Assembly: GCF_003984645.1 (NCBI RefSeq)
Contig: NZ_RWKI01000027.1
Span: 1-43,491, forward strand
Direction: 5' to 3'
DNA: 43,491 bases
From: Variovorax sp. MHTC-1
GTDB taxonomy: Bacteria > Pseudomonadota > Gammaproteobacteria > Burkholderiales > Burkholderiaceae_C
Made by a program: the position numbers and the translations under genes. The notes under the pieces were generated by a model, which worked only from the letters and a program-made list of their open reading frames with translations, was not told the origin of the DNA and did not search any database. This document shows, in pieces, positions 32,159 to 40,158 of the stretch; the stretch's first letter is position 1, and each line of letters opens with the position of its first letter.

Positions 32159-33738
32159 CCTCCGCCACCTTGCCAGGGCGAGCCGCCCTGCCTGATGTCC
32201 AGGCCGCCCCAGCCGCATCCCCGATACGTCCGATGGCGGGACTGGTCGGCATTTTCCTCGCCGCGATGATGGCAGGACTGAACAATAGGGTCGGAGCACT
32301 GGCGCTGGCGGATGTCCGTGGCGCACTGGGCTTCGGCCTGGATGACGCATCCTGGATCTCTACGGCCTATACCGCCGGCGAACTGATCGCGATGCCGTTT
32401 GCCGCCTGGTTCGCCATCACCCTGTCCTTGCGCCGCTTTCACGGGTGGATGGTCGCAACCTGCGCCTTGCTGGCGGTGCTGATGCCATTCGCCCAGGATC
32501 TGAACTTGCTCCTGTGGCTGCGCTTTCTGCAAGGCATCAGCAGCGGCACCTTGATTCCCATCCTGATGATGGCGGCCTTGAAGTTCCTGCCACCGCACAT
32601 TCGCCTGCATGGACTGGCGCTCTACGCGATGACCGCCACCTTCGCGCCCAATCTCGCCATCTGGTTGGCAGGGCAATGGACGGATGGCATTGCCGATTGG
32701 CGCTGGGTGTACTGGCAGATCGTCCCAGTCGCCGTTGTCGCCTCACTGCTCGTGAACTGGGGACTTCCGCGCGACGTCATCCAGATGGACCGCTTCAAGC
32801 GGGCCAACTGGCTCGGCATGGCCGTCGGCATGCCGGCTCTGGGCCTGATCACGGTCGCGCTCGACCAGGGCGTGCGGCTGGACTGGTTCAACTCGCCACT
32901 GATCGTTGTGGCGTTGCTGGCTGGGGTCGCCCTTCTGTTCGTCTACCTTCTGACCGAGTGGTATCACCCATCGCCATTCCTCAAGCTGCAGATCCTGGGG
33001 CGCCGCAATCTGGCACTGGGTTGCACCCTCTTCATCTTCCTGCTGGTCATTCTGCTGTCCGGTTCGCTGTTGCCTGCCGGCTACCTGGCGCAGGTCCAGA
33101 ACTACCGGTCCATGCAGACGGCACCGATCGGCCTGATCGTGGCCCTGCCCCAGCTGGTGCTGGGATCGGTGGTCGCAATGTTCCTGTACCAGAAGTGGGT
33201 CGACGCGCGTGTAGTGTTCGCGCTCGGGCTGGCTCTGATTGCGCTGGCATGCCTCTCCGGAGCTCGGTTGGCGGCAGACTGGACCTGGGAACAGTTCGCC
33301 TTCGCGCAGGCGTTGCAAGCCTTTGGCCAGCCGATGGCGGTGGTGTCGATGCTCTTCCTGATCACCAGCGTCGTGCAGCCCGAAGAAGGGCCGTACATAT
33401 CCGGAACGATCAACGCACTGCGCGCCTTCGGCTCGTTGCTGGGCTCGGCGATGGTTGGGCAGTTCACGATGGTGCGCGCCCGCTTCCATGCGGAGATGCT
33501 GCTGGACCACGCGGGCCTGGTGAGCAGTTCGCTCTCGAATCCGCCGGAGTCCTCCCAGCTGATGGCCATCATCGGCCAGCAGTCGCTGGTGTTGTCGACC
33601 GCCGATGCCTACCGCGTTCTCGGCATTCTGGCTCTCCTGGCGATCCCGCTCGTGCTGCGGCTGACCCATATCCCCGCGCCGGACCTGCGTGCCGCATCGA
33701 CGAGCTCTCCTGCCGCCTCATCAACCTCACACGGATAG
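32155..33738 (+). CDS. DHA2-family (EmrB type) MFS drug exporter
   Basis: A 527-residue protein with about 14 membrane segments. MAGLVGIFLAAMMAGLNNRV begins helix 1; DDASWISTAYTAGELIAMPF, LRFLQGISSGTLIPILMM and WRWVYWQIVPVAVVASLLV are the usual EmrB signatures. Proton-driven export of hydrophobic compounds is predicted. It is translationally coupled to the outer-membrane factor upstream; the adaptor follows six bases after its stop. Confidence 0.95.
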   Translation: MTSATLPGRAALPDVQAAPAASPIRPMAGLVGIFLAAMMAGLNNRVGALALADVRGALGFGLDDASWISTAYTAGELIAMPFAAWFAITLSLRRFHGWMVATCALLAVLMPFAQDLNLLLWLRFLQGISSGTLIPILMMAALKFLPPHIRLHGLALYAMTATFAPNLAIWLAGQWTDGIADWRWVYWQIVPVAVVASLLVNWGLPRDVIQMDRFKRANWLGMAVGMPALGLITVALDQGVRLDWFNSPLIVVALLAGVALLFVYLLTEWYHPSPFLKLQILGRRNLALGCTLFIFLLVILLSGSLLPAGYLAQVQNYRSMQTAPIGLIVALPQLVLGSVVAMFLYQKWVDARVVFALGLALIALACLSGARLAADWTWEQFAFAQALQAFGQPMAVVSMLFLITSVVQPEEGPYISGTINALRAFGSLLGSAMVGQFTMVRARFHAEMLLDHAGLVSSSLSNPPESSQLMAIIGQQSLVLSTADAYRVLGILALLAIPLVLRLTHIPAPDLRAASTSSPAASSTSHG

Positions 33739-33744
33739 TCAGCC

Positions 33745-34803
33745 ATGGCACTGCCGAAGACAGCCAAGATCATCAGCGCCGCACTGCTGCTCGCAGTGGT
33801 GATCGGTGGCGCGCTTTATCTGAATCGCCCCGCATCCAGCGCATCGACCCAGTCCACGGACGACGCCTATGTGCAAGCCGACTTCACGACCGTGGCGCCC
33901 CAGGTGGCGGGAACGGTGGACAAGGTCTTGATCGAAGACAACCAGTCCGTGAAGTCCGGCGACTTGCTCGCCACCATCGACGATCGTGATTTCGTCGTTG
34001 CCGTGAGCGCAGCGAAGGCCCAGGTTGAAGCGGCGCGTGCCCATATAGCCGGCCTGCAGGCGCGCCTGGTCCTCCAGGAAACTGCGATTCGCCAGGCGCA
34101 GGCCGCAGTGCGGGCCGACGATGCCTCGCTCAAGCTGGCCAGGACGAATCAGGCGCGCTATCGCAACCTGGCCGCGGATGGATCAGGCACCGTGCAAGCG
34201 CTGCAGCAGGCCGAGGCGCAGTTGAGCATCCAGCTGGCTGCAGGAGAAAAGAACCTCGCGGGACTGCAAGCAGCCCGCCAGCAGGTTGGGGTTCTCCGGG
34301 CGGATTTGGAGAGGGCCAAGGCGGCTCTTTCCCAGGCGCAATCCGGGCAAGCCGCCGCAGAACTCAAGCTTTCGTATACCCGCATCACCGCGCCGCTCGA
34401 TGGCACGATCGGGCAGAAATCAGTGCGCGTCGGGGCCTTCGTGAATGCGGGGAAGCCATTGCTGGCGATTGTTCCGCTCGACGCCGTCTACATCGCAGCC
34501 AACTTCCGAGAAACGCAACTTGCACGCGTACAAGCCGGAGACGCCGTGGACATCGAAGTGGATGCCTTGCCGGGCGAGGCGCTGAAGGGCAAGGTGCAAA
34601 GCCTCGGTCCAGCCAGCGGCGTCAGCTACTCCGCCGTTGCGCCACACAACGCCACGGGCAACTTCACGAAGATCGTGCAGCGGCTTCCTGTTCGCATCAG
34701 CATCAATCCCGGCCAAACCGCGGCAGCGAAGCTGCGAGTTGGCATGTCGGTGACGCCGAGGATCCGTATCGGTGTCCGGCACGAGGGATTTCAAGATCAA
34801 TGA
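33745..34803 (+). CDS. HlyD/EmrA-family membrane fusion adaptor
   Basis: A 352-residue periplasmic adaptor anchored by one N-terminal helix (TAKIISAALLLAVVIGGALY). Features: DDAYVQADFTTVAPQVAGTV (barrel-sandwich half), a coiled-coil hairpin at about residues 90-190, KLSYTRITAPLDGTIGQKSV (second half), and a C-terminal beta-barrel with NFRETQLARVQAGDAV. It links the EmrB-type pump to the outer-membrane channel. Six-base gap from the pump gene, 16-base gap to the TetR-like gene. Confidence 0.95.
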   Translation: MALPKTAKIISAALLLAVVIGGALYLNRPASSASTQSTDDAYVQADFTTVAPQVAGTVDKVLIEDNQSVKSGDLLATIDDRDFVVAVSAAKAQVEAARAHIAGLQARLVLQETAIRQAQAAVRADDASLKLARTNQARYRNLAADGSGTVQALQQAEAQLSIQLAAGEKNLAGLQAARQQVGVLRADLERAKAALSQAQSGQAAAELKLSYTRITAPLDGTIGQKSVRVGAFVNAGKPLLAIVPLDAVYIAANFRETQLARVQAGDAVDIEVDALPGEALKGKVQSLGPASGVSYSAVAPHNATGNFTKIVQRLPVRISINPGQTAAAKLRVGMSVTPRIRIGVRHEGFQDQ

Positions 34804-34819
34804 ACCGAAAGGAGCCTCC

Positions 34820-35458
34820 ATGTCCATCCTCCTGCAAACGGCCGCCGAGACCCGTCGCCACGCGATCCTGAAAGAAATGGCTGATGCCCTTCGCAGCGCG
34901 AGCAGCGGCATCACGAGCATCGAGGCGGTCATTGCCACCACCAACGTCACTCCTCAGGAGATCGGCAACGCGTTCGGGGACAACCAAGGCCTGCTCGTCG
35001 CAATAGCGGAAGCGCTCGCGGTCTCGATGCTGGAGCCGCTCGATGACTGCACGACAGAAGTGGCTTTCCGACAGAAGCTCCTTGCATTTGGCCATCGAGT
35101 GACGGACGAGTACTCGGCTTCGCAGTTGAAGAACCTGTACCGAATCGCCGTCACGGAGGTCATCAGAAATACAGGGGTCGGCTGTGACTTCTACAACCAC
35201 GGCCCAGGGCTTTTGACTGCCGGGTTGACCCGCTTTTTTAAGGCTGCTCAGACGGCCGGCATCGCTGTGGGACAAGACAGCCGCAATCTGGCAAGTCACC
35301 TCCTGGCGTTACTGAGAGCCAGCTTTGATCTTTCCGACACCTTCCCTGCGGACAAGCCGAACGAGTCGTCGCATGAACAGCGTGACGTCTCGCGGATCAT
35401 CGAGCTGTTCTGCGTAGGCATCCAAGCGGGAGGCAAAAATGCTCAAGCTGCTCTCTAG
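34820..35458 (+). CDS. TetR/AcrR-like transcriptional regulator
   Basis: A 212-residue helical protein. The first 60 residues fit a TetR DNA-binding domain (ILKEMADALRSASSGITSIE, then TTNVTPQEIGNAFGDNQGLL in place of the usual xxGVSxxTLYxHFxxKExL). The helix-turn-helix is divergent. AAGGAG lies seven bases before the ATG at 34820. The position directly after the pump genes suggests it regulates them. Its 3' end overlaps the next gene by 20 bases. Confidence 0.8.
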   Translation: MSILLQTAAETRRHAILKEMADALRSASSGITSIEAVIATTNVTPQEIGNAFGDNQGLLVAIAEALAVSMLEPLDDCTTEVAFRQKLLAFGHRVTDEYSASQLKNLYRIAVTEVIRNTGVGCDFYNHGPGLLTAGLTRFFKAAQTAGIAVGQDSRNLASHLLALLRASFDLSDTFPADKPNESSHEQRDVSRIIELFCVGIQAGGKNAQAAL

Positions 35459-36656
35459 AGTCAAGTCGCTAGCGTCGAACCGAGACAACGTTCCGCGCGG
35501 AACCACCGATGGGCGCTCGCACATTGATGGCGTTCCGGACGAACTGGCCATCGAAATAGACGCCGATGGTTCACCGATCACGGTTCATGAAGCGGACTGG
35601 TTCGTGTGCTTCGTCCCAGGACTGCAGCGGCAATGGTGGCATCGCTTCGCCAATGCCAAGCACAAGCACGTGTTTGCGCTGCGTCTTGTGGATGACGACA
35701 CGTGGCTCCTCGTGGAGCCTTGGTGGACACGGCTGATGGTCAGTGTCCTGACCCTTGACGAGGCCATCAAGTTCTTGCGTTGGGGTGCCGCCGGCAACAT
35801 CCTCAAGGTGCGCGAGGCGATTCCGGGACGAGGCAGCCAGGCGCGGGGCTGGTCGAACTGCGCCGTCTTGATGTCCTTTCTGCTCGGACGCTCCTACTGG
35901 ACGTGGACACCCAACGGACTCTATCGGCGACTCATTGCCGATGCTCACGCGGAGCCGGTCGAACTGACGCAGTTCCTGAGCGAGCATTTCCGGTCAGTGG
36001 CGAACCGAAATGCCGACCAAGCGTTGAAGTCGCTCCCGAGTCGGACTGAGGAGCCGCTTGATGAAGTGCTGCGGGGCCTTGGAACCAGCGTCATGAGAGC
36101 CATGATGTCGCCGTCGGCGATCAGCCTGTACAAGGCGGCCGTGTCCGATCGCAGCCGCTTCAAGGATGCCGCGGCCGCCTACTGGACATTCGGGCCGAAG
36201 CGGGCGGTCGATCGCATCTGCGAAGTGCTCGAGGATGCACAGCGCCGCGGTGAGGTCAAGGTCGATGATTGCGCGCTTGCCGCGCGCCAGTTCGTAGCGA
36301 TGCTCCGGGGGAACCTGCTGTTGGAGATCGTCTTCGGCTTGCGAGCTTCGCCGAATCCGGTCGAGATTCACGTCCATGTCATGTCGGTGGTCGCCATGTT
36401 CTTGCGCGGAGCCTGTCCAGTCGGCAGAGCGCGGATGCGCTCAACGTCGGCGAGCCATACATCAGGCTCTTCGCCTGGGTCAGACAGCGCCCCGGAACAG
36501 ACATTCACCTGCGAGCAAGAGCGCTCCCGGCATGACGGCCTTGCGATAGAGAGGGACGAGGAGCCTCGAAAAGCTGTCAGCCTTCGCGCGACGCTGCGCA
36601 AGTACCTCTTCATCCCCGCTCAGATCATCCTGCGTTGCCAGGCACAGGCGTATTGA
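35439..36656 (+). CDS. permuted papain-like domain fused to a TetR C-terminal domain
   Basis: A 405-residue product with an odd architecture. Residues 45-170 (WWHRFANAKHKHVFALRLVD, RGWSNCAVLMSFLLGRSY, WTWTPNGLYRRL) recall a phage-associated family with a His-first, Cys-later layout (His77, Cys141) like permuted NlpC/P60 enzymes. Residues 205-325 (LRGLGTSVMRAMMSPSAISL, FGPKRAVDRICEVLEDAQRR) match the AefR-like C-terminal ligand domain of TetR regulators, but no DNA-binding domain is present. The last 80 residues are low complexity and overlap the convergent isochorismatase gene. The 20-base overlap with the TetR-like gene suggests the two proteins work together. Function unknown. Confidence 0.65.
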   Translation: MLKLLSRVKSLASNRDNVPRGTTDGRSHIDGVPDELAIEIDADGSPITVHEADWFVCFVPGLQRQWWHRFANAKHKHVFALRLVDDDTWLLVEPWWTRLMVSVLTLDEAIKFLRWGAAGNILKVREAIPGRGSQARGWSNCAVLMSFLLGRSYWTWTPNGLYRRLIADAHAEPVELTQFLSEHFRSVANRNADQALKSLPSRTEEPLDEVLRGLGTSVMRAMMSPSAISLYKAAVSDRSRFKDAAAAYWTFGPKRAVDRICEVLEDAQRRGEVKVDDCALAARQFVAMLRGNLLLEIVFGLRASPNPVEIHVHVMSVVAMFLRGACPVGRARMRSTSASHTSGSSPGSDSAPEQTFTCEQERSRHDGLAIERDEEPRKAVSLRATLRKYLFIPAQIILRCQAQAY

Positions 36657-37278
36657 GCAGCTGCTGCTCCCACAGGAAGGCGATGCCGCTGCCGCCGGCA
36701 TGCTGGGTGATCACTTCCGTCAGCGCGGCGGCTTGCTCGGTCCGCGCCCAATCGCGCTGCCATTCGGCCGCGAGCGCCATCCAGGTCATCATGTTCGCGC
36801 CGGCCGCGATCATGCGCTGGATGGCGACCTCATGGGCTTCGACTGAAACACCGCCCGACGCATCGGTGATCACCGTGACGTCCCAGCCTTCGCCGAGGGC
36901 CTGGATTGCCGGCATCGCGACGCACACCTCGGTCCACAGGCCCGCGATGACCAGCTGCTTGCGACCCGTCGCCTTCACCGCGTCCACCACCTTCCGATCC
37001 TCCCAGGTGTTGATGAACGTGCGGTCGATCACTTCTTGGCCGGGGAATACATCCGTAATCTGGGGAAAGAGGAGCCCGCCTCGGGCCGCGATCACCGTCG
37101 TCAGAATGGTAGGGACGCCGAAGGCCTTGGCGGCCTTCGCCAGCCCCGTCGTGTTGTTGATCACCATCTGCGGTTCGTGGCTGTTGACGTTCGCGAGTTG
37201 GTAAGGCTGGTGGTCGATCAAAACGAGCACCGAATCTTCTGGACGAAGAAGCGAAGCAAGGCCGTTGCGAAAAGTCAT
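36625..37278 (-). CDS. isochorismatase-family hydrolase (YcaC-like)
   Basis: A 217-residue cysteine hydrolase. The catalytic Asp is in SVLVLIDHQPYQL, and the Cys is in IAGLWTEVCVAMPAIQAL. The signature TDASGGVSVEAHEVAIQRM and the C-terminal WQRDWARTEQ are typical of the YcaC group. The basic residue usually found in RTxxNAWED is seen as RTFINTWEDRK. Substrate not known. ATG at 37278 follows AAGGATG. It is transcribed divergently from the LysR gene at 37428, its probable regulator, and its end overlaps the convergent fusion gene by 32 bases. Confidence 0.92.
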   Translation of the reverse strand: MTFRNGLASLLRPEDSVLVLIDHQPYQLANVNSHEPQMVINNTTGLAKAAKAFGVPTILTTVIAARGGLLFPQITDVFPGQEVIDRTFINTWEDRKVVDAVKATGRKQLVIAGLWTEVCVAMPAIQALGEGWDVTVITDASGGVSVEAHEVAIQRMIAAGANMMTWMALAAEWQRDWARTEQAAALTEVITQHAGGSGIAFLWEQQLLNTPVPGNAG

Positions 37279-37427
37279 TGATGCATCCTTTGTTGCCGCT
37301 TTGAGCGGGGTTGATTTGCGGAAACGTTCGCCGGCGCGACGTTGCCTGGACGCATTGTGTTGTTCCCAAACCCGGTACGGTAGTACCATTTCACGGCAAG
37401 CTGTGTCGCGAAAAGAGGAACGCTGAG

Positions 37428-38324
37428 TTGGACATCGAGGAACTGCAGACCTTCGTGGAAGTTGCGGATGCAGGGGGGATTTCGTCGGCTGCGCTTCGGC
37501 TCGGCGTGGCCAAGTCGATCGTGAGTCGTCGCCTGTTGCGGCTTGAAGCGGAACTTGGCGTCCAGCTGCTGTCGCGATCCACCCGCGGGGCCGCGCTCAC
37601 TGAGGCCGGGGCCACATTCCGAGACCATGCAGCCAGGGTTTGCGCCGAGATGGACGCGGCGAGGGAAGCGATCCTGCCCGCTGGCGACCTTCGCGGCCGT
37701 TTGCGCGTTGCGGCGCCGCTTTCTTTCGGGCCGACCCACTTTGCGCCGATCCTCGCGGAAATGGCGCGACGCCACCCTCAGCTCCACATCCAGGCCCGCT
37801 ACAGCGATCGCTTCGTCGACCTCATTGCGGAGGGCTATGACTGTGCGATACGGGTCGGCTACCTTCAGGACTCCGGCCTGATCGCAAGACGCATCGGTCG
37901 CATCCACGGGAAGCTGGTCGCCAGCCCGGACTATGTCAAGGCGCACGGGTCGCCCGAAACCCCGGAGGAGCTCGGCGCGCACCAGGCCCTCATGCAGGGA
38001 ACCGAAGCCTGGCAACTCATGGACGGCGACAGGATCATCACGGTTCATCCGCAGGGGCGCTTCAAGAGCGACAACGGCACCGCGTTGGTCGCTGCCGCGA
38101 CAGCAGGACTCGGCATCGCCTACCTGCCCGATTGGCTCACCCACGAGCATCTGGCCTCCGGGGCACTTGTGCCGGTGATGACACGTCATCCGCCACCCCC
38201 GGCAGGTGCCTATGTCATCCGCCCGCCCGGTCAGCATCCCGCACGGAAGATTCGGGTCCTCACCGAGCTCCTAGTCGAGTATTGCGACCGGTCTCCACAC
38301 CTCGCGGGGGCTGCACCGGTCTGA
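37428..38324 (+). CDS. LysR-family transcriptional regulator (CrgA/DhcR-like)
   Basis: A 298-residue LysR protein: helix-turn-helix ELQTFVEVADAGGISSAALR with SIVSRRLLRLEAELGVQLL, then an effector domain (RGRLRVAAPLSFGPTHFAPI, GYDCAIRVGYLQDSGLIARR). The start is a TTG at 37428, preceded by AGAGGAA; the frame runs back to 37311 but LysR similarity begins at DIEELQTF. The 149-base divergent spacer to the isochorismatase gene should contain its operator. A GGCGCC-TGAG-GGCGCC hairpin lies downstream at 38425-38440. Confidence 0.93.
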   Translation: MDIEELQTFVEVADAGGISSAALRLGVAKSIVSRRLLRLEAELGVQLLSRSTRGAALTEAGATFRDHAARVCAEMDAAREAILPAGDLRGRLRVAAPLSFGPTHFAPILAEMARRHPQLHIQARYSDRFVDLIAEGYDCAIRVGYLQDSGLIARRIGRIHGKLVASPDYVKAHGSPETPEELGAHQALMQGTEAWQLMDGDRIITVHPQGRFKSDNGTALVAAATAGLGIAYLPDWLTHEHLASGALVPVMTRHPPPPAGAYVIRPPGQHPARKIRVLTELLVEYCDRSPHLAGAAPV

Positions 38325-38424
38325 GTGCGCATCGCCGTTGAGGCTCCCCTCCCATTCCCAGATGACCCGCGCGATTCCAGAACTGCAGACACGGCGCTGA
38401 GCTTTGTCGATCCGTTCGCGCGCT

Positions 38425-38440
38425 GGCGCCTGAGGGCGCC
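38425..38440. other. GC-rich perfect hairpin
   Basis: GGCGCC-TGAG-GGCGCC, 6-bp stem with a 4-base loop, about 100 bases after the LysR stop. No T-run follows on either strand, so it is at best a weak terminator. Confidence 0.4.
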
Positions 38441-38532
38441 TTGCAGGACATCGATAAAATTCTTCACCCCCTGAATCCTTTTGTCCTTCTTGCCCCTCTT
38501 GGTGAGGGAAGCAATCAACCAAAAGGATCTCC

Positions 38533-38739
38533 ATGTTTCATCTGAAGCGCAATCTGCCGTTCTGGGAGCGCGCCGCGCGCCTTGTCCTCGCGGCCATCCT
38601 GGCAGGGCTGACTTGGACTTTCGCCTCGGGCCCGGGGAGTTGGGTGGGGTGGCTGACTGTCGCGAGCCTGGCGTTCACTACCATCGTGGGCTTCTGTCCG
38701 GCCTGCGCGATGATCGGACGCCGACACGTGGGAGACTGA
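38533..38739 (+). CDS. DUF2892-type small membrane protein
   Basis: A 68-residue protein with two membrane segments (AARLVLAAILAGLTWTF and VGWLTVASLAFTTIVGF) followed by CPACAMIG. This is the YgaP-type DUF2892 arrangement, in which the Cys pair often accompanies rhodanese or sulfur functions. AAGGA precedes the ATG. The sigma-factor gene begins five bases after its stop, so they are cotranscribed. Confidence 0.82.
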   Translation: MFHLKRNLPFWERAARLVLAAILAGLTWTFASGPGSWVGWLTVASLAFTTIVGFCPACAMIGRRHVGD

Positions 38740-38743
38740 GCGC

Positions 38744-39313
38744 ATGCAGGACGCTCGCCTTCAACTTGTCGAGGCCGCGCGCGGTGGTCAACCCGGCGCG
38801 GTGCTCGAGCTCATGCGGGTGTGCCAGCCCGACGTCCAGCGCTTTGCGCGACGAACCTGCTCAACCAGCGAGGATGCGGAAGACGCCGTGCAGGAAGCAC
38901 TTTGGCGGCTCTACCGCCATATCGGTGCGCTGCGGACGGCGGCCACGCTGGCCACCTGGCTGTTCCGGATCGTCGAGCGAGAGTGCTATCGCCTGTTCCG
39001 AGGCCGGACTCGGGCCGAAGCACTGGACGATCTTCCGGAAGCCGCTATCCCAAAAGCGCCTGTCACGCCTGTCGACCTGCGGCTAGACCTCGCGCGTGCG
39101 GTGGAAAGCCTGGCGCCGCCCTACCGCGAAGTGCTGATCTTGCGTGACGTGCACGAGTTGACCGCACCGGAAGTGGCGCTGCAACTCGGCCTCAGTGTCG
39201 AAGCGGTCAAGAGCCGCCTGCACCGGGCGCGTGGACTCGTTCGCACACAACTACTGTCGAGTGGCTACTGGCTCAAGGACGGCTCGCCTGAGCCGGCGAA
39301 CCGCGAGCAATGA
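38744..39313 (+). CDS. ECF-type sigma-70 family RNA polymerase sigma factor
   Basis: A 189-residue sigma factor with only regions 2 and 4: SEDAEDAVQEALWRLYRHIG (region 2, including the D/E-rich core-binding helix) and ALPPYREVL-like LAPPYREVLILRDVHELTAP with EVALQLGLSVEAVKSRLHRA (region 4 helix-turn-helix). No anti-sigma gene is next to it; small membrane proteins flank it on both sides (5 and 4 bases away). Either flanking protein could act as its membrane partner. Whether it reads any promoter in this window is unknown. Confidence 0.93.
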   Translation: MQDARLQLVEAARGGQPGAVLELMRVCQPDVQRFARRTCSTSEDAEDAVQEALWRLYRHIGALRTAATLATWLFRIVERECYRLFRGRTRAEALDDLPEAAIPKAPVTPVDLRLDLARAVESLAPPYREVLILRDVHELTAPEVALQLGLSVEAVKSRLHRARGLVRTQLLSSGYWLKDGSPEPANREQ

Positions 39314-39317
39314 GTCC

Positions 39318-39578
39318 ATGTTCTGCAGTACTTCCTTGACTGTCAATCGTCTGCGGGGCCTCGGCGCCGTCGGCCTCCTGTTCGCGGCCATGCTGCCGGA
39401 CCTATTGCCTCTTCTACTCCGCACGGCATTTCTTGCCGGCGCCCTGTGGCTGATGCGTGGATGCCCCATGTACTGGCATGCAGGCCTTCGAGACCGTCTC
39501 CCGTCGCGCGCTGAAAGCGCGCGCATCTTCACCGAGTACCCAGCCATGACTCGATATTGCAAGGAGAAGCAATGTTAG
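39318..39578 (+). CDS. small membrane protein with CPMYW motif
   Basis: An 86-residue product starting at ATG 39318, four bases after the sigma-factor stop. Two likely membrane segments (LGAVGLLFAAMLPDLLPLLL and AFLAGALWLM) are followed by RGCPMYWHAGLRDRL. The Cys-Pro after the second helix is reminiscent of the DUF2892 protein upstream. Possibly a partner or target of the sigma factor; family not recognised. The 136 bases after it show no gene I can support. Confidence 0.6.
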   Translation: MFCSTSLTVNRLRGLGAVGLLFAAMLPDLLPLLLRTAFLAGALWLMRGCPMYWHAGLRDRLPSRAESARIFTEYPAMTRYCKEKQC

Positions 39579-39714
39579 TCAGACGACAGTTCAGAGGATC
39601 TTTCATGAGTGCTTTCCCCATACGCGCTGACGCGGTGCCTAGGCTTCTTGCAAATGACATAAGGTTGTTTCCGGCTGATAAAGAAACGGCGTCCTGTTTA
39701 GAGGCTGCGGGCTG

Positions 39715-40158
39715 TTATGAGGCGGGCGTGAAAAGGACCGTCCCCTGCGCGAGAACGCTGGTCCGGTCGTCTGCGCTTTTGATCGCACCTTGCAATTCGA
39801 GGACGCAGCCGCCCTTCGAATGCGCGGCCATCGACGTCACCTGCCACTCGATGAGCACGGTCTCGCTCGCCCGCACTGGACGCAGCAAGTCGAACGAGAA
39901 GTTCATTCCCAGCACGTTCCCCTTCTCGGCGAAATGGCTGGCGGTCAGTCCCATCAACAGGGAGGTGGTGTGGGTCGCGCTGGCGATCAACCCGCCGAAG
40001 CGCGTGCCCCGTGCAAACGCCACATCGTGGTGCAGGGGGTTCTCGTCTCCCGCGGCCAGGGCAAATGCCCGCACTTGCGCTTCGTCGAAGGTATGGGGTC
40101 GCGAGAAGCGGTAGCCGGGTCCGACGGGGGCAACGGCGGCGGCCTCGAACTCACCCAT
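39715..40158 (-). CDS. MaoC-like enoyl-CoA hydratase
   Basis: A 147-residue hot-dog-fold protein. The hydratase motif is clear (AGDENPLHHDVAFARGTRFG, with catalytic Asp and His), followed by IASATHTTSLLMGL. It would hydrate enoyl-CoA in beta-oxidation-like breakdown. It is last in a four-gene minus-strand operon: its start overlaps the end of the acyl-CoA synthetase gene by eight bases. Confidence 0.92.
   Translation of the reverse strand: MGEFEAAAVAPVGPGYRFSRPHTFDEAQVRAFALAAGDENPLHHDVAFARGTRFGGLIASATHTTSLLMGLTASHFAEKGNVLGMNFSFDLLRPVRASETVLIEWQVTSMAAHSKGGCVLELQGAIKSADDRTSVLAQGTVLFTPAS

Noticed and set aside
38425..38440. GGCGCC hairpin as an intrinsic terminator
   Set aside because: No T-run on either strand; kept only as a hairpin.
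39557..40114. A 185-codon plus-strand frame opposite the MaoC gene
   Set aside because: Most of it mirrors the hydratase gene; the unique part (39557-39714) has no family and no clear ribosome binding site.
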